Made by a program: the position numbers and the translations under genes | Assembly (NCBI GenBank): GCA_016926925.1 | Contig: JAFGNQ010000139.1 | Location: forward strand, 1 to 5,076 | Direction of reading: 5' to 3' | Length of the DNA stretch: 5,076 nt | Origin: Candidatus Aminicenantota bacterium | GTDB lineage: Bacteria; Acidobacteriota; Aminicenantia; Aminicenantales; Aminicenantaceae | The notes under the pieces: generated by a model | What the model was told of the DNA's origin: nothing | Database searches by the model: none | Seen by the model: only the letters and a program-made list of their open reading frames with translations | Part shown: positions 1-5,076 of the stretch, in pieces | Position numbering within the stretch: position 1 is the first letter of the stretch | How the letters are laid out: the number at the start of each line of letters is the position of its first letter

Positions 1-51
1 AACCACAAAAGCAGAACAAAAGGGAGATAACTCAGGTGGAAAAAGATTGCT

Positions 52-88
52 AAAAACCAAGAGGGCCCTCTATTGAGGGCCCTCTTGG
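52..88 (-). terminator. Strong intrinsic terminator of the lipoprotein gene
   Basis: Seen directly: a perfect 14-base inverted repeat (57-70 and 75-88, arm CCAAGAGGGCCCTC) with a 4-base loop at 71-74. On the minus strand it is followed at once by TTTTT (56-52). It begins 44 bases past the lipoprotein stop codon. The plus-strand side has no T run, so it works in one direction only, ending transcription that arrives from the lipoprotein gene. Nothing else was seen in bases 1-51. Confidence 0.93.
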
Positions 89-132
89 ATGTTAAGAGTA
101 TATAAAATTATGCCTAGAAATAGGACTTCGGA

Positions 133-894
133 TTAGTAAAGTCCTGCGAAAAGAATTTCGGCGTGAAAAAGTTCCCTCGTTCTGCGTCTGTCTTTGTAGT
201 CGACAGTCTCTTTGACGTTCATATAAAACCAAAACTTATCGAAAAGCCGCAGCTTCTGAATATAAAACTCCGCAAAATCATGAATGCCGTCGACTATAAT
301 GCTCCCTACCTGCTTGTTTTTGTCATCAAAAACGACGATTATCGTCTTGTCCTCACCCTTTTCCAGTTTGCCATATATTTTAGCCTTTTCCTTGCCTTCC
401 CACCCTTCCGCTTTATTATAGGCAAGATTCTCAAGAACCGGGAACACGACATCCCTGGATTTCAAGTCGATGAACTCAGAGTAATCGACGTCCCCAGACT
501 TCGTGAAGACATTCTGCCATTGCCCGCTCTCATCTTTGACTTCTATGGTATCGGCAGCCAGGATAGCCGGCATCTCGGGAGAAAACTTGCCCTGGCCTTG
601 GACCATTTTTCCCACCAATCCTTCGATCCCCCCGGCGACATCACCTTGAAGAACAATGTCGAATCCGCTGGCTTCGGGGATATAGATGAACTTGCTGTAA
701 GCCAGCTTGACTGTCCCCCCGAACTCGATGATCCCCTCTTTTACGGCTAGGCTCTCTTCCTCTCCGGTTTCTCCGGATTTCTGGCAGGAAACAGAGTTAG
801 ATATCAAAAAGAATGTCAAGAGGACAAAGCCCAAAAAATACACGCTCTTTTTCAAATAACTTCCGTAGACTGAAATCTGTTGCCGGATAGCCAT
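133..894 (-). CDS. Probable secreted lipoprotein, uncharacterised (253 aa)
   Basis: I do not recognise a named family. Residues 15-16 are KK, followed by a hydrophobic stretch (about 18-32) and then SNSVSC, with Cys37 as the likely lipidation site. The box is not ideal (S-V-S before Cys), but a polar Q-K-S-G-E-rich linker follows it, as in lipoproteins. The mature part has two beta-rich halves. Residues 52-130 hold alternating hydrophobic strands with LVGKMVQGQGKF and an AADTIEVK segment. Residues 140-230 hold AKIYGKLEKG, IIVVFDDK and VGSIIVDGI. This could be a pair of small beta-barrel or OB-like domains, but that is inference. The start at 894 is supported by GGAGG at 907-903, 8 bases upstream. 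It lies 181 bases after the FecR-like gene on the same strand and ends at a strong terminator, so it is the last gene of its unit. It probably sits in the inner or outer membrane facing the periplasm. The coding call is sure; the function is unknown. Confidence 0.9.
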   Translation of the reverse strand: MAIRQQISVYGSYLKKSVYFLGFVLLTFFLISNSVSCQKSGETGEEESLAVKEGIIEFGGTVKLAYSKFIYIPEASGFDIVLQGDVAGGIEGLVGKMVQGQGKFSPEMPAILAADTIEVKDESGQWQNVFTKSGDVDYSEFIDLKSRDVVFPVLENLAYNKAEGWEGKEKAKIYGKLEKGEDKTIIVVFDDKNKQVGSIIVDGIHDFAEFYIQKLRLFDKFWFYMNVKETVDYKDRRRTRELFHAEILFAGLY

Positions 895-1008
895 GAGTCA
901 CACCTCCAAACTTAAATCTCTCGCGCGAAAGTGTGGTTTGATTTATGCAAAAATTGTACTTCCGCAAAAAGCAAGAAAGAGACACGCCTCTTCCTGAAAA
1001 CAGGATAT

Positions 1009-1037
1009 TTTATAACACTGAAAAAGCTAAAAGTAAA
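1009..1037 (-). promoter_or_regulatory. Possible sigma70-like promoter for the lipoprotein gene
   Basis: On the minus strand TTTACT (1037-1032) is followed after 17 bases by TATAAA (1014-1009). This matches the consensus at 4 and 5 of 6 positions with ideal spacing. Transcription would start near base 1002, leaving a leader of about 107 bases. A small hairpin (TCCTG-TTTT-CAGGA on the minus strand) lies at the predicted start. The stretch is AT-rich, so a chance match is possible, and read-through from the FecR-like gene could serve instead. Confidence 0.4.
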
Positions 1038-1075
1038 GAAGAAAATTCAGAAAGGACTCGGAGCCGGAATGTTTT

Positions 1076-3202
1076 TTACTTTCTGCGACGCGAACTGGAA
1101 GAGGATGAACTCCTTTTTGAGCTTGAGGAACTCCGTCCAACCCTGGAGGAAGAACTTTTCGATGATGAAACTCTTCCTCGGGAATACGATTTCGTGCTCG
1201 AAGGGGTGGAACGGCTCTTTGAATAAGAGCGGGAAGAGGAGGATTGCCTTGGCGAATAATATTTTCCTCGTGAGGTGCTTTTAGACGTGCCGTACACGCG
1301 ACTTGAGGAGGATCTTGAAGATGAGGATGGATACCGGTACGAACTTTTATGCCCAAATGTAACGCTAGGGCGCCTACTCTGATAGCTCTGTCGTTCTCCT
1401 GATGGAGAGTGCAGCTTGGCACCATAGGTGCGCTCGCTGGAAGACGCCGAATAAGAGTATCTGGACGAATAACGACGGACAGAAGAAGACGGATAAGATG
1501 CTCCATCGGCAGTTTCTCTTCGGGATTGACGGGACTGCGAATACGATGAAGCCCCACGCACGTATCGGCTTGAGGAGTTCTGGCTCCCATAACTCTTGAC
1601 AGAAGTTCTCCCTCTGTAATCTTCGGAAGAATTCTGGCTCTCCCGAGGAGAACTATAGGAACGCGAATGGGTTCCGCTCGCTTGTCGTGACGGGTAAGTT
1701 CTGATCGTGCGCAGCGATCGCGCCTCGCGCGTTGGAGAATCTCCCCTGGCACCGGCTGAATCGAATCGGGAGGATGAAGGACTGCGCCTTGACCGGAGCG
1801 TCGTGTTGGTGGACTGTGTCCCTGACCGATTCGATACAGAGGATCTTGCCGCTTTTGCGCCTGGAATGCCTTTGGTAGAGCCCCTGATCGCTGTCGTCCT
1901 CGCACGCCGTGATGACTCAAGCGAGGAGGATCCTGCAAAGTTTCTTCCGACTTTACGGATATTAGAGCGCGCCAGGACTTTTGCCGCCTTGGAGCTGCTT
2001 AGATTATTCTGGGTGCTGTACCTGACTTTGGGTTGATGGGCTGATAGAGAAACCTTCCCCAAGCGTTGTACATGGCTCTGCGACAACGCAACTTTGGATA
2101 TACGGGGTGCCTGCAATTGATTCCTGTGAACCATGGTAAGAGCTCTTGAGTGCAGTGGATAGTGTTGTCCATAGCCTCGGCCGTAAAATCTATTGCTGAC
2201 GATGGCAACAGGAAAACCATAATAGCTTACCGGACACCACCCGATGTAGTCATATCCGCTGTACCAATGCACCCAAGCCGGCCCCCAATGATATGTGGGA
2301 ATCCAATACCAACCCAGGCCGAACCGCCAATGCCACCTGCCATAGTGGGAAACGCACCATCCCCAAGGCTCATAGGGAACCCAGGACCAGCCGCACAAGG
2401 CATACCAAACCCATCTTCCATCGTTGTAAGGCCTCCATGTAGGGTGATAGACTCGAGGGACCCAGACGTTCCCATAAGGATATTCATAGACCCAATCCCC
2501 GTTATAGGCCAGCTCTTCCTCATAGACGGACATCTCCTGCGGAAGATAAGCCTTCTGGACACGCCGATCGAGAAGCTCATCACGGGAACTGTTCCACTGA
2601 GCAAAATTATCGCTGTAATCTGATCGGCTAAAGGTCGGATCCGATGGAAAATATCCGTTTGAAGCCACCACTTTTTCTTCAGCGTTCACAAAAAGGGAAC
2701 CTTGCTCGCCTGCGGCTTCAAGTGTTCCTGTTAGGACATGCACCTCGGTTTCGGCATTGTCGGCAACACGAAATCCATAAAGCCCCTCATCCAAGACATA
2801 GAATGAAGCATCAGGAGTATGGATCTCAAAATCTTTTTCTCTCTCCAAATAACTCACCCGCAGATAAACGCGGCCGGACAGGATGTTTAATTTCACCCGG
2901 TCATCACCTTTGCGCGGCAAGGTCACTAAATCAACATGAGTGTAGCTGTCGAGACGAAGATAATTTTTATTCGCGAAATGGACTTCCGCCCTCCCTTCAC
3001 GTGTGCCGAGTTTGTCGTTTTCGACCAGAGGTAAGTTGACGCTCCCTTCCTCAAAAGCCTTATCCGCCCTCTCGACAAATACATCCCCCTTAACGTATGT
3101 CATACGGGCGAAACTGTAATCGTAATAGTCCTCACTTTGGAATGGAAAGACCTGGGGAATACAGATTACTAAAAATCCTGCTAAGATCCACAGTTTTTTC
3201 AT
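1076..3202 (-). CDS. Exported FecR-domain / DUF6600-type protein with long Ser/Arg-rich tail (708 aa)
   Basis: Residues 1-20 form a signal peptide (MKK, then a hydrophobic core). Residues 33-165 read as a FecR-type beta-rich domain, with the usual VKGDVFV opening, NDKLGTREGRAEVHF, YLRLDSYTHVDL, LNILSGRVYLRV, and later FEIHTPDASFYVLDEGLY. Residues 237-345 are extremely rich in Trp, Tyr and Gly (WRPYNDGRW, GWSWVPYEPWGW, HYGRW, GWYWIP, GPAWVHW), as in DUF6600. Cysteines fall at 270, 283 and 323. From about 395 to the end the chain is low-complexity, dominated by Ser and Arg with scattered Tyr, ending in a run of seven serines and RRRK. The start at 3202 is chosen because AAAGGAG lies 5 bases upstream and the signal peptide begins there; an in-frame ATG at 3250 lacks a ribosome site and would spoil the signal. 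With one N-terminal hydrophobic segment and no neighbouring sigma factor gene, it is probably a periplasmic or surface protein rather than a FecI regulator. The family assignment is by motif recognition; the role is unknown. Confidence 0.93.
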   Translation of the reverse strand: MKKLWILAGFLVICIPQVFPFQSEDYYDYSFARMTYVKGDVFVERADKAFEEGSVNLPLVENDKLGTREGRAEVHFANKNYLRLDSYTHVDLVTLPRKGDDRVKLNILSGRVYLRVSYLEREKDFEIHTPDASFYVLDEGLYGFRVADNAETEVHVLTGTLEAAGEQGSLFVNAEEKVVASNGYFPSDPTFSRSDYSDNFAQWNSSRDELLDRRVQKAYLPQEMSVYEEELAYNGDWVYEYPYGNVWVPRVYHPTWRPYNDGRWVWYALCGWSWVPYEPWGWCVSHYGRWHWRFGLGWYWIPTYHWGPAWVHWYSGYDYIGWCPVSYYGFPVAIVSNRFYGRGYGQHYPLHSRALTMVHRNQLQAPRISKVALSQSHVQRLGKVSLSAHQPKVRYSTQNNLSSSKAAKVLARSNIRKVGRNFAGSSSLESSRRARTTAIRGSTKGIPGAKAARSSVSNRSGTQSTNTTLRSRRSPSSSRFDSAGARGDSPTREARSLRTIRTYPSRQASGTHSRSYSSPRESQNSSEDYRGRTSVKSYGSQNSSSRYVRGASSYSQSRQSRRETADGASYPSSSVRRYSSRYSYSASSSERTYGAKLHSPSGERQSYQSRRPSVTFGHKSSYRYPSSSSRSSSSRVYGTSKSTSRGKYYSPRQSSSSRSYSKSRSTPSSTKSYSRGRVSSSKSSSSRVGRSSSSSKRSSSSSSSRRRK
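1079..2020 (-). repeat. Low-complexity Ser/Arg-rich coding tract
   Basis: This is the part of the FecR-like gene that encodes residues 395-708. It is not a simple DNA repeat: serines are written with all of TCN and AGY in mixed order, even within the terminal serine run near 1091-1111. That suggests the protein composition is maintained by selection and did not arise from recent slippage. The biased composition also leaves long stop-free stretches in other frames, including a minus-strand run at 1027-1938, which are shadows and not genes. Confidence 0.8.
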
Positions 3203-3303
3203 CTTTTCTCCTTTCCGATATTTACATCTGCAAATTGCATGCCATCCCATCCCGCCAGGACGAAGCCCAATCGGTAGGATCGTTTGTACTTTTTTGAGGA
3301 CAT
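3199..3303 (-). CDS. Possible 34-aa leader ORF, coupled to the FecR-like gene
   Basis: An ATG at 3303-3301 is preceded by AGGAG (3312-3308) with a 4-base gap. The frame runs 34 codons and stops at TGA (3201-3199), which overlaps the ATG of the FecR-like gene in an ATGA arrangement. The peptide begins MSSKKYKRSYRLGFVLAG, basic and then briefly hydrophobic, and ends in GKEKR. The last codons cover the ribosome site of the next gene, so translation of this ORF could open or couple expression of the downstream gene. I do not recognise the peptide, and its last ten codons are constrained by the ribosome site they contain. It could be a chance ORF; the ribosome site and the stop-start overlap are the only support. 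Confidence 0.4.
   Translation of the reverse strand: MSSKKYKRSYRLGFVLAGWDGMQFADVNIGKEKR
3208..3214 (-). promoter_or_regulatory. Ribosome binding site that fixes the FecR-like start
   Basis: AAAGGAG on the minus strand, 5 bases before the ATG at 3202. It decides between this start and the in-frame ATG at 3250, which has no comparable site. Confidence 0.85.
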
Positions 3304-3380
3304 ATGGCTCCTGACAATATCATCGGGAGAAAAATAGAGAAAAGATGCAGACTTGATAGAAAAGGAATAGAGATAGTTCC

Positions 3381-3410
3381 TAAAACCGGAGAGAGGCCTC
3401 TGCTTCTCCG
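3381..3410 (-). terminator. Weak hairpin, possible terminator
   Basis: CGGAGA at 3387-3392 pairs with TCTCCG at 3405-3410 around a 12-base loop that contains the palindrome AGAGGCCTCT (partly overlapping). On the minus strand it is followed by GTTTTA only, a poor T tract. It could be a weak terminator or a processing or pausing site between the small gene and the FecR-like gene. Confidence 0.25.
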
Positions 3411-3483
3411 ATAATGACCATTACTGCCGTCCGGATCAATGGAATGACGACACCCCTGATAAATTCATCCGGAAAGCTACGCG

Positions 3484-3510
3484 AAAAAAGACCCGCTTAT
3501 CTCTGAGGGT
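3484..3510 (-). terminator. Weak terminator candidate after the 65-aa gene
   Basis: On the minus strand ACCC (3510-3507) and GGGT (3494-3491) enclose a 12-base loop and are followed by C and six Ts (3489-3484). The T tract is good but the stem is only four pairs. It lies 20 bases after the stop codon of the small gene, where a terminator would be expected. At best it is partial. Confidence 0.3.
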
Positions 3511-3530
3511 ATTTTAACCGGAGAATAGAC

Positions 3531-3728
3531 CTATTTCTTCTTGAGTATGGGCATACCTGTTCGTTCAGTTTCTATGACTTTATAACCTTCTGGTACTGCT
3601 TCCAGCGCGCCGGGTCTGATATCGCGGGCAAAGAAGTAGATCCTCTGCTGTCTCCCCCCCTTAAGGTTCACATCCTTATGATGGAGATAATACTTGACTC
3701 CTTTTGAGTTAGTGAAACCGTATGCCAT
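3531..3728 (-). CDS. Conserved small protein of unknown function (65 aa)
   Basis: A short, compact, charged protein with no signal peptide or membrane segment, so probably cytosolic. The pattern is FTNSKGVKYYLHHKDV, then KGGRQQRIYFFARDIRPG, ALEAVPEGYKVIE and a closing TGMPILKKK. From memory, this matches a widespread unnamed family of about 60-70 residues seen in many bacterial phyla and candidate phyla; the length is normal for it and both ends look intact. The aromatic and Lys/Arg-rich strands suggest a small beta-sheet fold, possibly nucleic-acid binding, but that is inference only. The start at 3728 is fixed by GGAGGT (3741-3736), 7 bases upstream. It seems to be transcribed from its own promoter at 3822-3850, which has repeat motifs just upstream. 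The neighbours do not reveal its job. Confidence 0.88.
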   Translation of the reverse strand: MAYGFTNSKGVKYYLHHKDVNLKGGRQQRIYFFARDIRPGALEAVPEGYKVIETERTGMPILKKK

Positions 3729-3821
3729 TTATTTTACCTCCAAATAAAATTTATGGTTAAGATAAGCCCGAAATCCGCTTCTCAAGAAAATTAAGAATGA
3801 ACTCAATCGGTCTTGTCCAGA

Positions 3822-3850
3822 TTTTTATATAAAAACAGAGTTAATGTCAA
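3822..3850 (-). promoter_or_regulatory. Sigma70-like promoter of the 65-aa gene
   Basis: A perfect -35 box TTGACA lies at 3850-3845 on the minus strand. The -10 box is either TATAAA (3829-3824, spacer 15) or TAAAAA (3827-3822, spacer 17). Transcription would start near 3812-3817, giving a leader of about 85-90 bases before the ATG. The perfect -35 box and the AT-rich upstream repeats make this the best minus-strand promoter in the window. Confidence 0.65.
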
Positions 3851-3871
3851 GAATAAATTTGGAATAAATTT
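3851..3871 (-). repeat. Direct repeat abutting the -35 box, possible UP element or operator
   Basis: GAATAAATTT occurs twice (3851-3860 and 3862-3871) with a period of 11 bases, about one helical turn, directly upstream of TTGACA. The A/T-rich sequence fits an RNA polymerase alpha-subunit contact (UP element). The exact repetition also fits a dimeric regulator. The repeat is seen; its role is inferred. Confidence 0.5.
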
Positions 3872-3888
3872 GAAGAAAACCTCTTCAA
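3870..3888. promoter_or_regulatory. Operator-like inverted repeat upstream of the 65-aa gene
   Basis: TTGAAGA (3870-3876) and TCTTCAA (3882-3888) form perfect 7-base arms around a 5-base spacer. It lies 20-38 bases upstream of the -35 box of the small gene, where an activator could bind. No T tract follows it, so it is not a terminator. No candidate regulator gene is in the window. Confidence 0.35.
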
Positions 3889-4004
3889 TTTGCCTTAATC
3901 GTTTCGGCGGGACCCCACCTATGTTTCCAATGCCGTTCAAAACAGACAGATATTCCGCTCGAAAGCTATATGCTTATAAAATTTGAGAATTTTTATTTTT
4001 TTTC

Positions 4005-4032
4005 TTTACAACGATTTTTTTTTTGGTATAAT
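4005..4032 (+). promoter_or_regulatory. Near-consensus extended -10 promoter on the plus strand
   Basis: TTTACA (4005-4010, 5 of 6) and a perfect TATAAT (4027-4032) are separated by 16 bases. The bases TGG just before TATAAT make a full extended -10 (TGN). Upstream DNA is A/T-rich. The start site should fall near 4039-4041. No plus-strand protein gene follows before the opposing gene at 4463, so this promoter probably makes an untranslated RNA. It is the strongest sigma70 match in the window. Confidence 0.65.
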
Positions 4033-4038
4033 GATATT

Positions 4039-4133
4039 GGCTTTCTTTGGCGGGCTGGAGGAAGCCCCCACCTTTTTTGGTTCCCATCATCAACCCCCCT
4101 TTTGCTGACAACAGCCCGCTCCTTATAAGGAGC
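4039..4133 (+). ncRNA. Candidate structured non-coding RNA, class unknown
   Basis: It starts at the predicted transcription start of the extended -10 promoter. GCGGGCTG (4050-4057) can pair with CAGCCCGC (4112-4119), eight perfect pairs around 54 unusually C-rich bases. An alternative hairpin GGGCT-GGAGGA-AGCCC (4052-4067) competes for the same 5' arm. A perfect palindrome GCTCCTTATAAGGAGC (4118-4133) follows. I checked by eye for hallmarks of RNase P RNA, tmRNA, SRP RNA and common riboswitches and found none. A length and bulged-stem resemblance to 6S RNA is too loose to claim. The 3' end is unknown: no T-tract terminator was found on this strand, and the end given is just the end of visible structure. 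Confidence 0.35.
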
Positions 4134-4370
4134 CATCCCTCTCCTTTCAAACCTTAATTTCATGAGCAGGCCGAGAAACAATCTCAATGGAAAAAAGGCT
4201 TCATTGCACAAGATGTCACGGAGTTCCGAAGGCTGTTCAGGCATGCTCAAATCCCCGCATAGGCCATTACCGGCCGGGATATATAAATCCACCCGGGAGA
4301 GCAAAAAACACCGATGATTGTAAGGAGATATATATTTTTATAACATTATAATAATCTAAGACCGCTGCAG
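4134..4370. other. Intergenic stretch with no recognisable gene
   Basis: No convincing gene on either strand. The plus strand has a 51-codon frame (4162-4317) beginning MSRPRNNLNG, but no ribosome site stands near its ATG. Small inverted repeats occur (CGGAGTTCCG at 4219-4228; CCGGG with CCCGG flanking an AT-rich loop near 4273-4295). The end near 4330-4355 is very A/T-rich and contains a lone TATAAT (4347-4352) without a matching -35 box. It may be the 3' part of the transcript starting near 4040. Confidence 0.4.
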
Positions 4371-4406
4371 AAAAAGAACCGAGGATGATGGAGTGCGGAT
4401 CCATCA
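4371..4406 (-). terminator. Possible terminator of the right-edge gene
   Basis: On the minus strand TGATGGA (4406-4400) and TCCATCA (4392-4386) form a 7-pair stem with a 7-base loop, 56 bases after the stop codon of the gene ending at 4463. A T-rich run (TTCTTTTT, 4378-4371) begins 7 bases beyond the stem. The gap between stem and T run is larger than in good terminators, so it is only plausible. Confidence 0.35.
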
Positions 4407-4462
4407 CGACAACAGGGATGCCTGCGGAAGAGCATTTTAACAGAGCGCCACCACACCGGGTT

Positions 4463-5076
4463 CTATTGAATCGGATCACCGTCCGGGTATGCGTCGATGA
4501 TATCCGAAGGGACTTCGAAGACCTTGTCCCAACCTCCCAGTCTTTGAAGCACCTGTGGGGAAGTGACTCCCTTTTTTTCCCCGTTCGAGATAAGGTAGAC
4601 CGGCCTGTTCGGACGGGAACTCATCTCTATCACAAGCCGGCCCTCGAAATTCAGCTCCAATAAGGGGCCTTCCTCCATTTTATCCAGAGTCTCAAAGGGA
4701 ACCTCCACAAGATACTGCCAGGGATCATTCCCTCTCTCACGGTCATAATTGTACCTGTACAAGCTTTCCAGATTCAGGAAGGCACGACGGGAGTACACAC
4801 CGGGCCCCTTCCTCTCAATCAAATAGACGCTGGCATCTCTGGCTTTGACGTACTTGTCATTGAGATAAGCCAGGTTGTCGGCGGCTGGCCATCTAGAGAA
4901 TTCGGAATCCATGTTGTCCAGAATCCGACGGCACTGATCGAGGAGATAGGGCCTCACTCCAGCAGTCTTCATCTCTTTTTCGAGGTCACCGAAGGACCGT
5001 GTCAGATAGATGAAAGCACTGTACAAGTTTGTCCGGACATATCCGTCTCGCAGGTACTCAGATCTCTCCTCGGCCA
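4463..5076 (-). CDS. C-terminal part of an uncharacterised protein with two VYLI-type repeats (5' end outside window)
   Basis: The frame is open from the stop at 4463 to the right edge, giving 203 complete visible codons. A TTG at 5026 could be read as a start, but the frame continues past it with good coding character (AEERSEYLRDGYVRTN) and no ribosome site stands before it, so the real start is probably beyond the edge. Visible residues 1-75 look helical and charged. Residues 82-140 and 158-202 are two related copies: VYLI, then VYSRRAFLNL or VTSPQVLQRL, then VEVP or FEVP, and an acidic G-P-L/I ending. The second copy resembles a short module (YLI-NG-K, S-x-x-V, then Y-P-x-G) that I recall from secreted or surface proteins of several phyla, where its role is unknown. 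The stop is followed by a weak terminator and the AT-rich gap. Function not assignable. Confidence 0.85.
   Translation of the reverse strand, partial: AEERSEYLRDGYVRTNLYSAFIYLTRSFGDLEKEMKTAGVRPYLLDQCRRILDNMDSEFSRWPAADNLAYLNDKYVKARDASVYLIERKGPGVYSRRAFLNLESLYRYNYDRERGNDPWQYLVEVPFETLDKMEEGPLLELNFEGRLVIEMSSRPNRPVYLISNGEKKGVTSPQVLQRLGGWDKVFEVPSDIIDAYPDGDPIQ

Larger units (their letters stand above)
3304..3530. other. Intergenic stretch between the 65-aa gene and the leader ORF
   Basis: No further ORF with a ribosome site was found on either strand (the longest others are short peptides of about 10-15 codons). It holds two weak hairpins, described separately, and no convincing promoter for the FecR-like gene. 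TTGTCA on the minus strand (3318-3313) resembles a -35 box but has no good -10 box at the right distance. The FecR-like gene may therefore depend on read-through from the small gene or on a non-sigma70 promoter. Confidence 0.5.

Noticed and set aside
163..750. A 195-codon plus-strand frame opposite the lipoprotein gene
   Set aside because: No ribosome site, a product without family features, and complete overlap with the well-supported lipoprotein gene on the other strand.
1027..1938. A 303-codon minus-strand frame overlapping the Ser/Arg tail
   Set aside because: It is a frame-shifted reading of the FecR-like gene's low-complexity tail. Its Arg/Pro/His-rich product has no domain character, and it has no ribosome site.
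3203..3250. An upstream in-frame start adding 16 residues to the FecR-like protein
   Set aside because: No ribosome site at 3250, and the added MGWHAICRCKYRKGE would sit before an otherwise standard MKK signal peptide.
3779..3976. A minus-strand open stretch reading NGIGNIGGVPPKRLRQIEE in part
   Set aside because: It has no ATG start or ribosome site and contains the TTGACA promoter of the 65-aa gene; most likely a chance frame.
4039..4230. Identification of the plus-strand transcript as 6S RNA
   Set aside because: The closing GCGGGC/GCCCGC pairing is suggestive, but the spacing between the arms is far shorter than in 6S RNA and the expected long bulged stem is not seen.
3993..4304. A 103-codon minus-strand frame in the AT-rich gap
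   Set aside because: No ribosome site or family resemblance; it ends in a Lys-rich tail encoded by an A-tract and lies across the strong plus-strand promoter.
4162..4317. A 51-codon plus-strand ORF inside the candidate RNA
   Set aside because: The nearest AAGGAG is about 30 bases upstream of its ATG and lies within a palindrome; composition looks random. A coding role cannot be supported.
4267..4479. A 70-codon GTG-started minus-strand frame overlapping the end of the right-edge gene
   Set aside because: No ribosome site before the GTG, it runs through the terminator-like hairpin and AT-rich DNA, and the product is not recognisable.

Overview
This window most likely comes from a bacterial genome with an outer membrane. 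Two of its proteins carry export signals, one of them of lipoprotein type, and Shine-Dalgarno sites and sigma70-like promoters are clear. The pairing of an exported FecR domain with a Trp/Tyr-rich DUF6600-type segment is common in Acidobacteriota, Aminicenantes and related lineages. That suggests, but does not prove, such an origin. No mobile element, CRISPR array, tRNA or rRNA was recognised.

All supported genes lie on the minus strand. Read in their own direction they are: (1) the C-terminal part of a gene entering from the right edge (5076 to 4463), ending in two related copies of a short VYLI...VP...G repeat; (2) a 734-base AT-rich gap; (3) a 65-residue conserved small protein (3728 to 3531) with a good promoter and possible operators; (4) a 227-base gap with weak hairpins; (5) a possible 34-residue leader ORF (3303 to 3199) whose stop overlaps the next start; (6) a 708-residue exported FecR/DUF6600 protein with a Ser/Arg-rich tail of about 310 residues (3202 to 1076); (7) a 253-residue probable lipoprotein (894 to 133), closed by a very strong intrinsic terminator at 52-88.

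The FecR-like gene and the lipoprotein gene are 181 bases apart with no terminator seen between them, although a second promoter may lie in the gap. They may form a cell-envelope unit: a surface or periplasmic scaffold with a basic tail, plus a lipid-anchored partner. No sigma factor gene of the FecI type is adjacent, so the FecR domain here is probably structural rather than part of a FecIR signalling pair.

The least explained part is the 3729-4462 gap. It carries a near-consensus extended -10 promoter on the plus strand (4005-4032) with no protein gene after it. The predicted transcript starts with C-rich sequence able to form two competing hairpins and a perfect 16-base palindrome. This is a candidate for an unclassified non-coding RNA. 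The other points of note are the coupled leader ORF, the low-complexity Ser/Arg tail, and the paired operator-like repeats upstream of the small gene.
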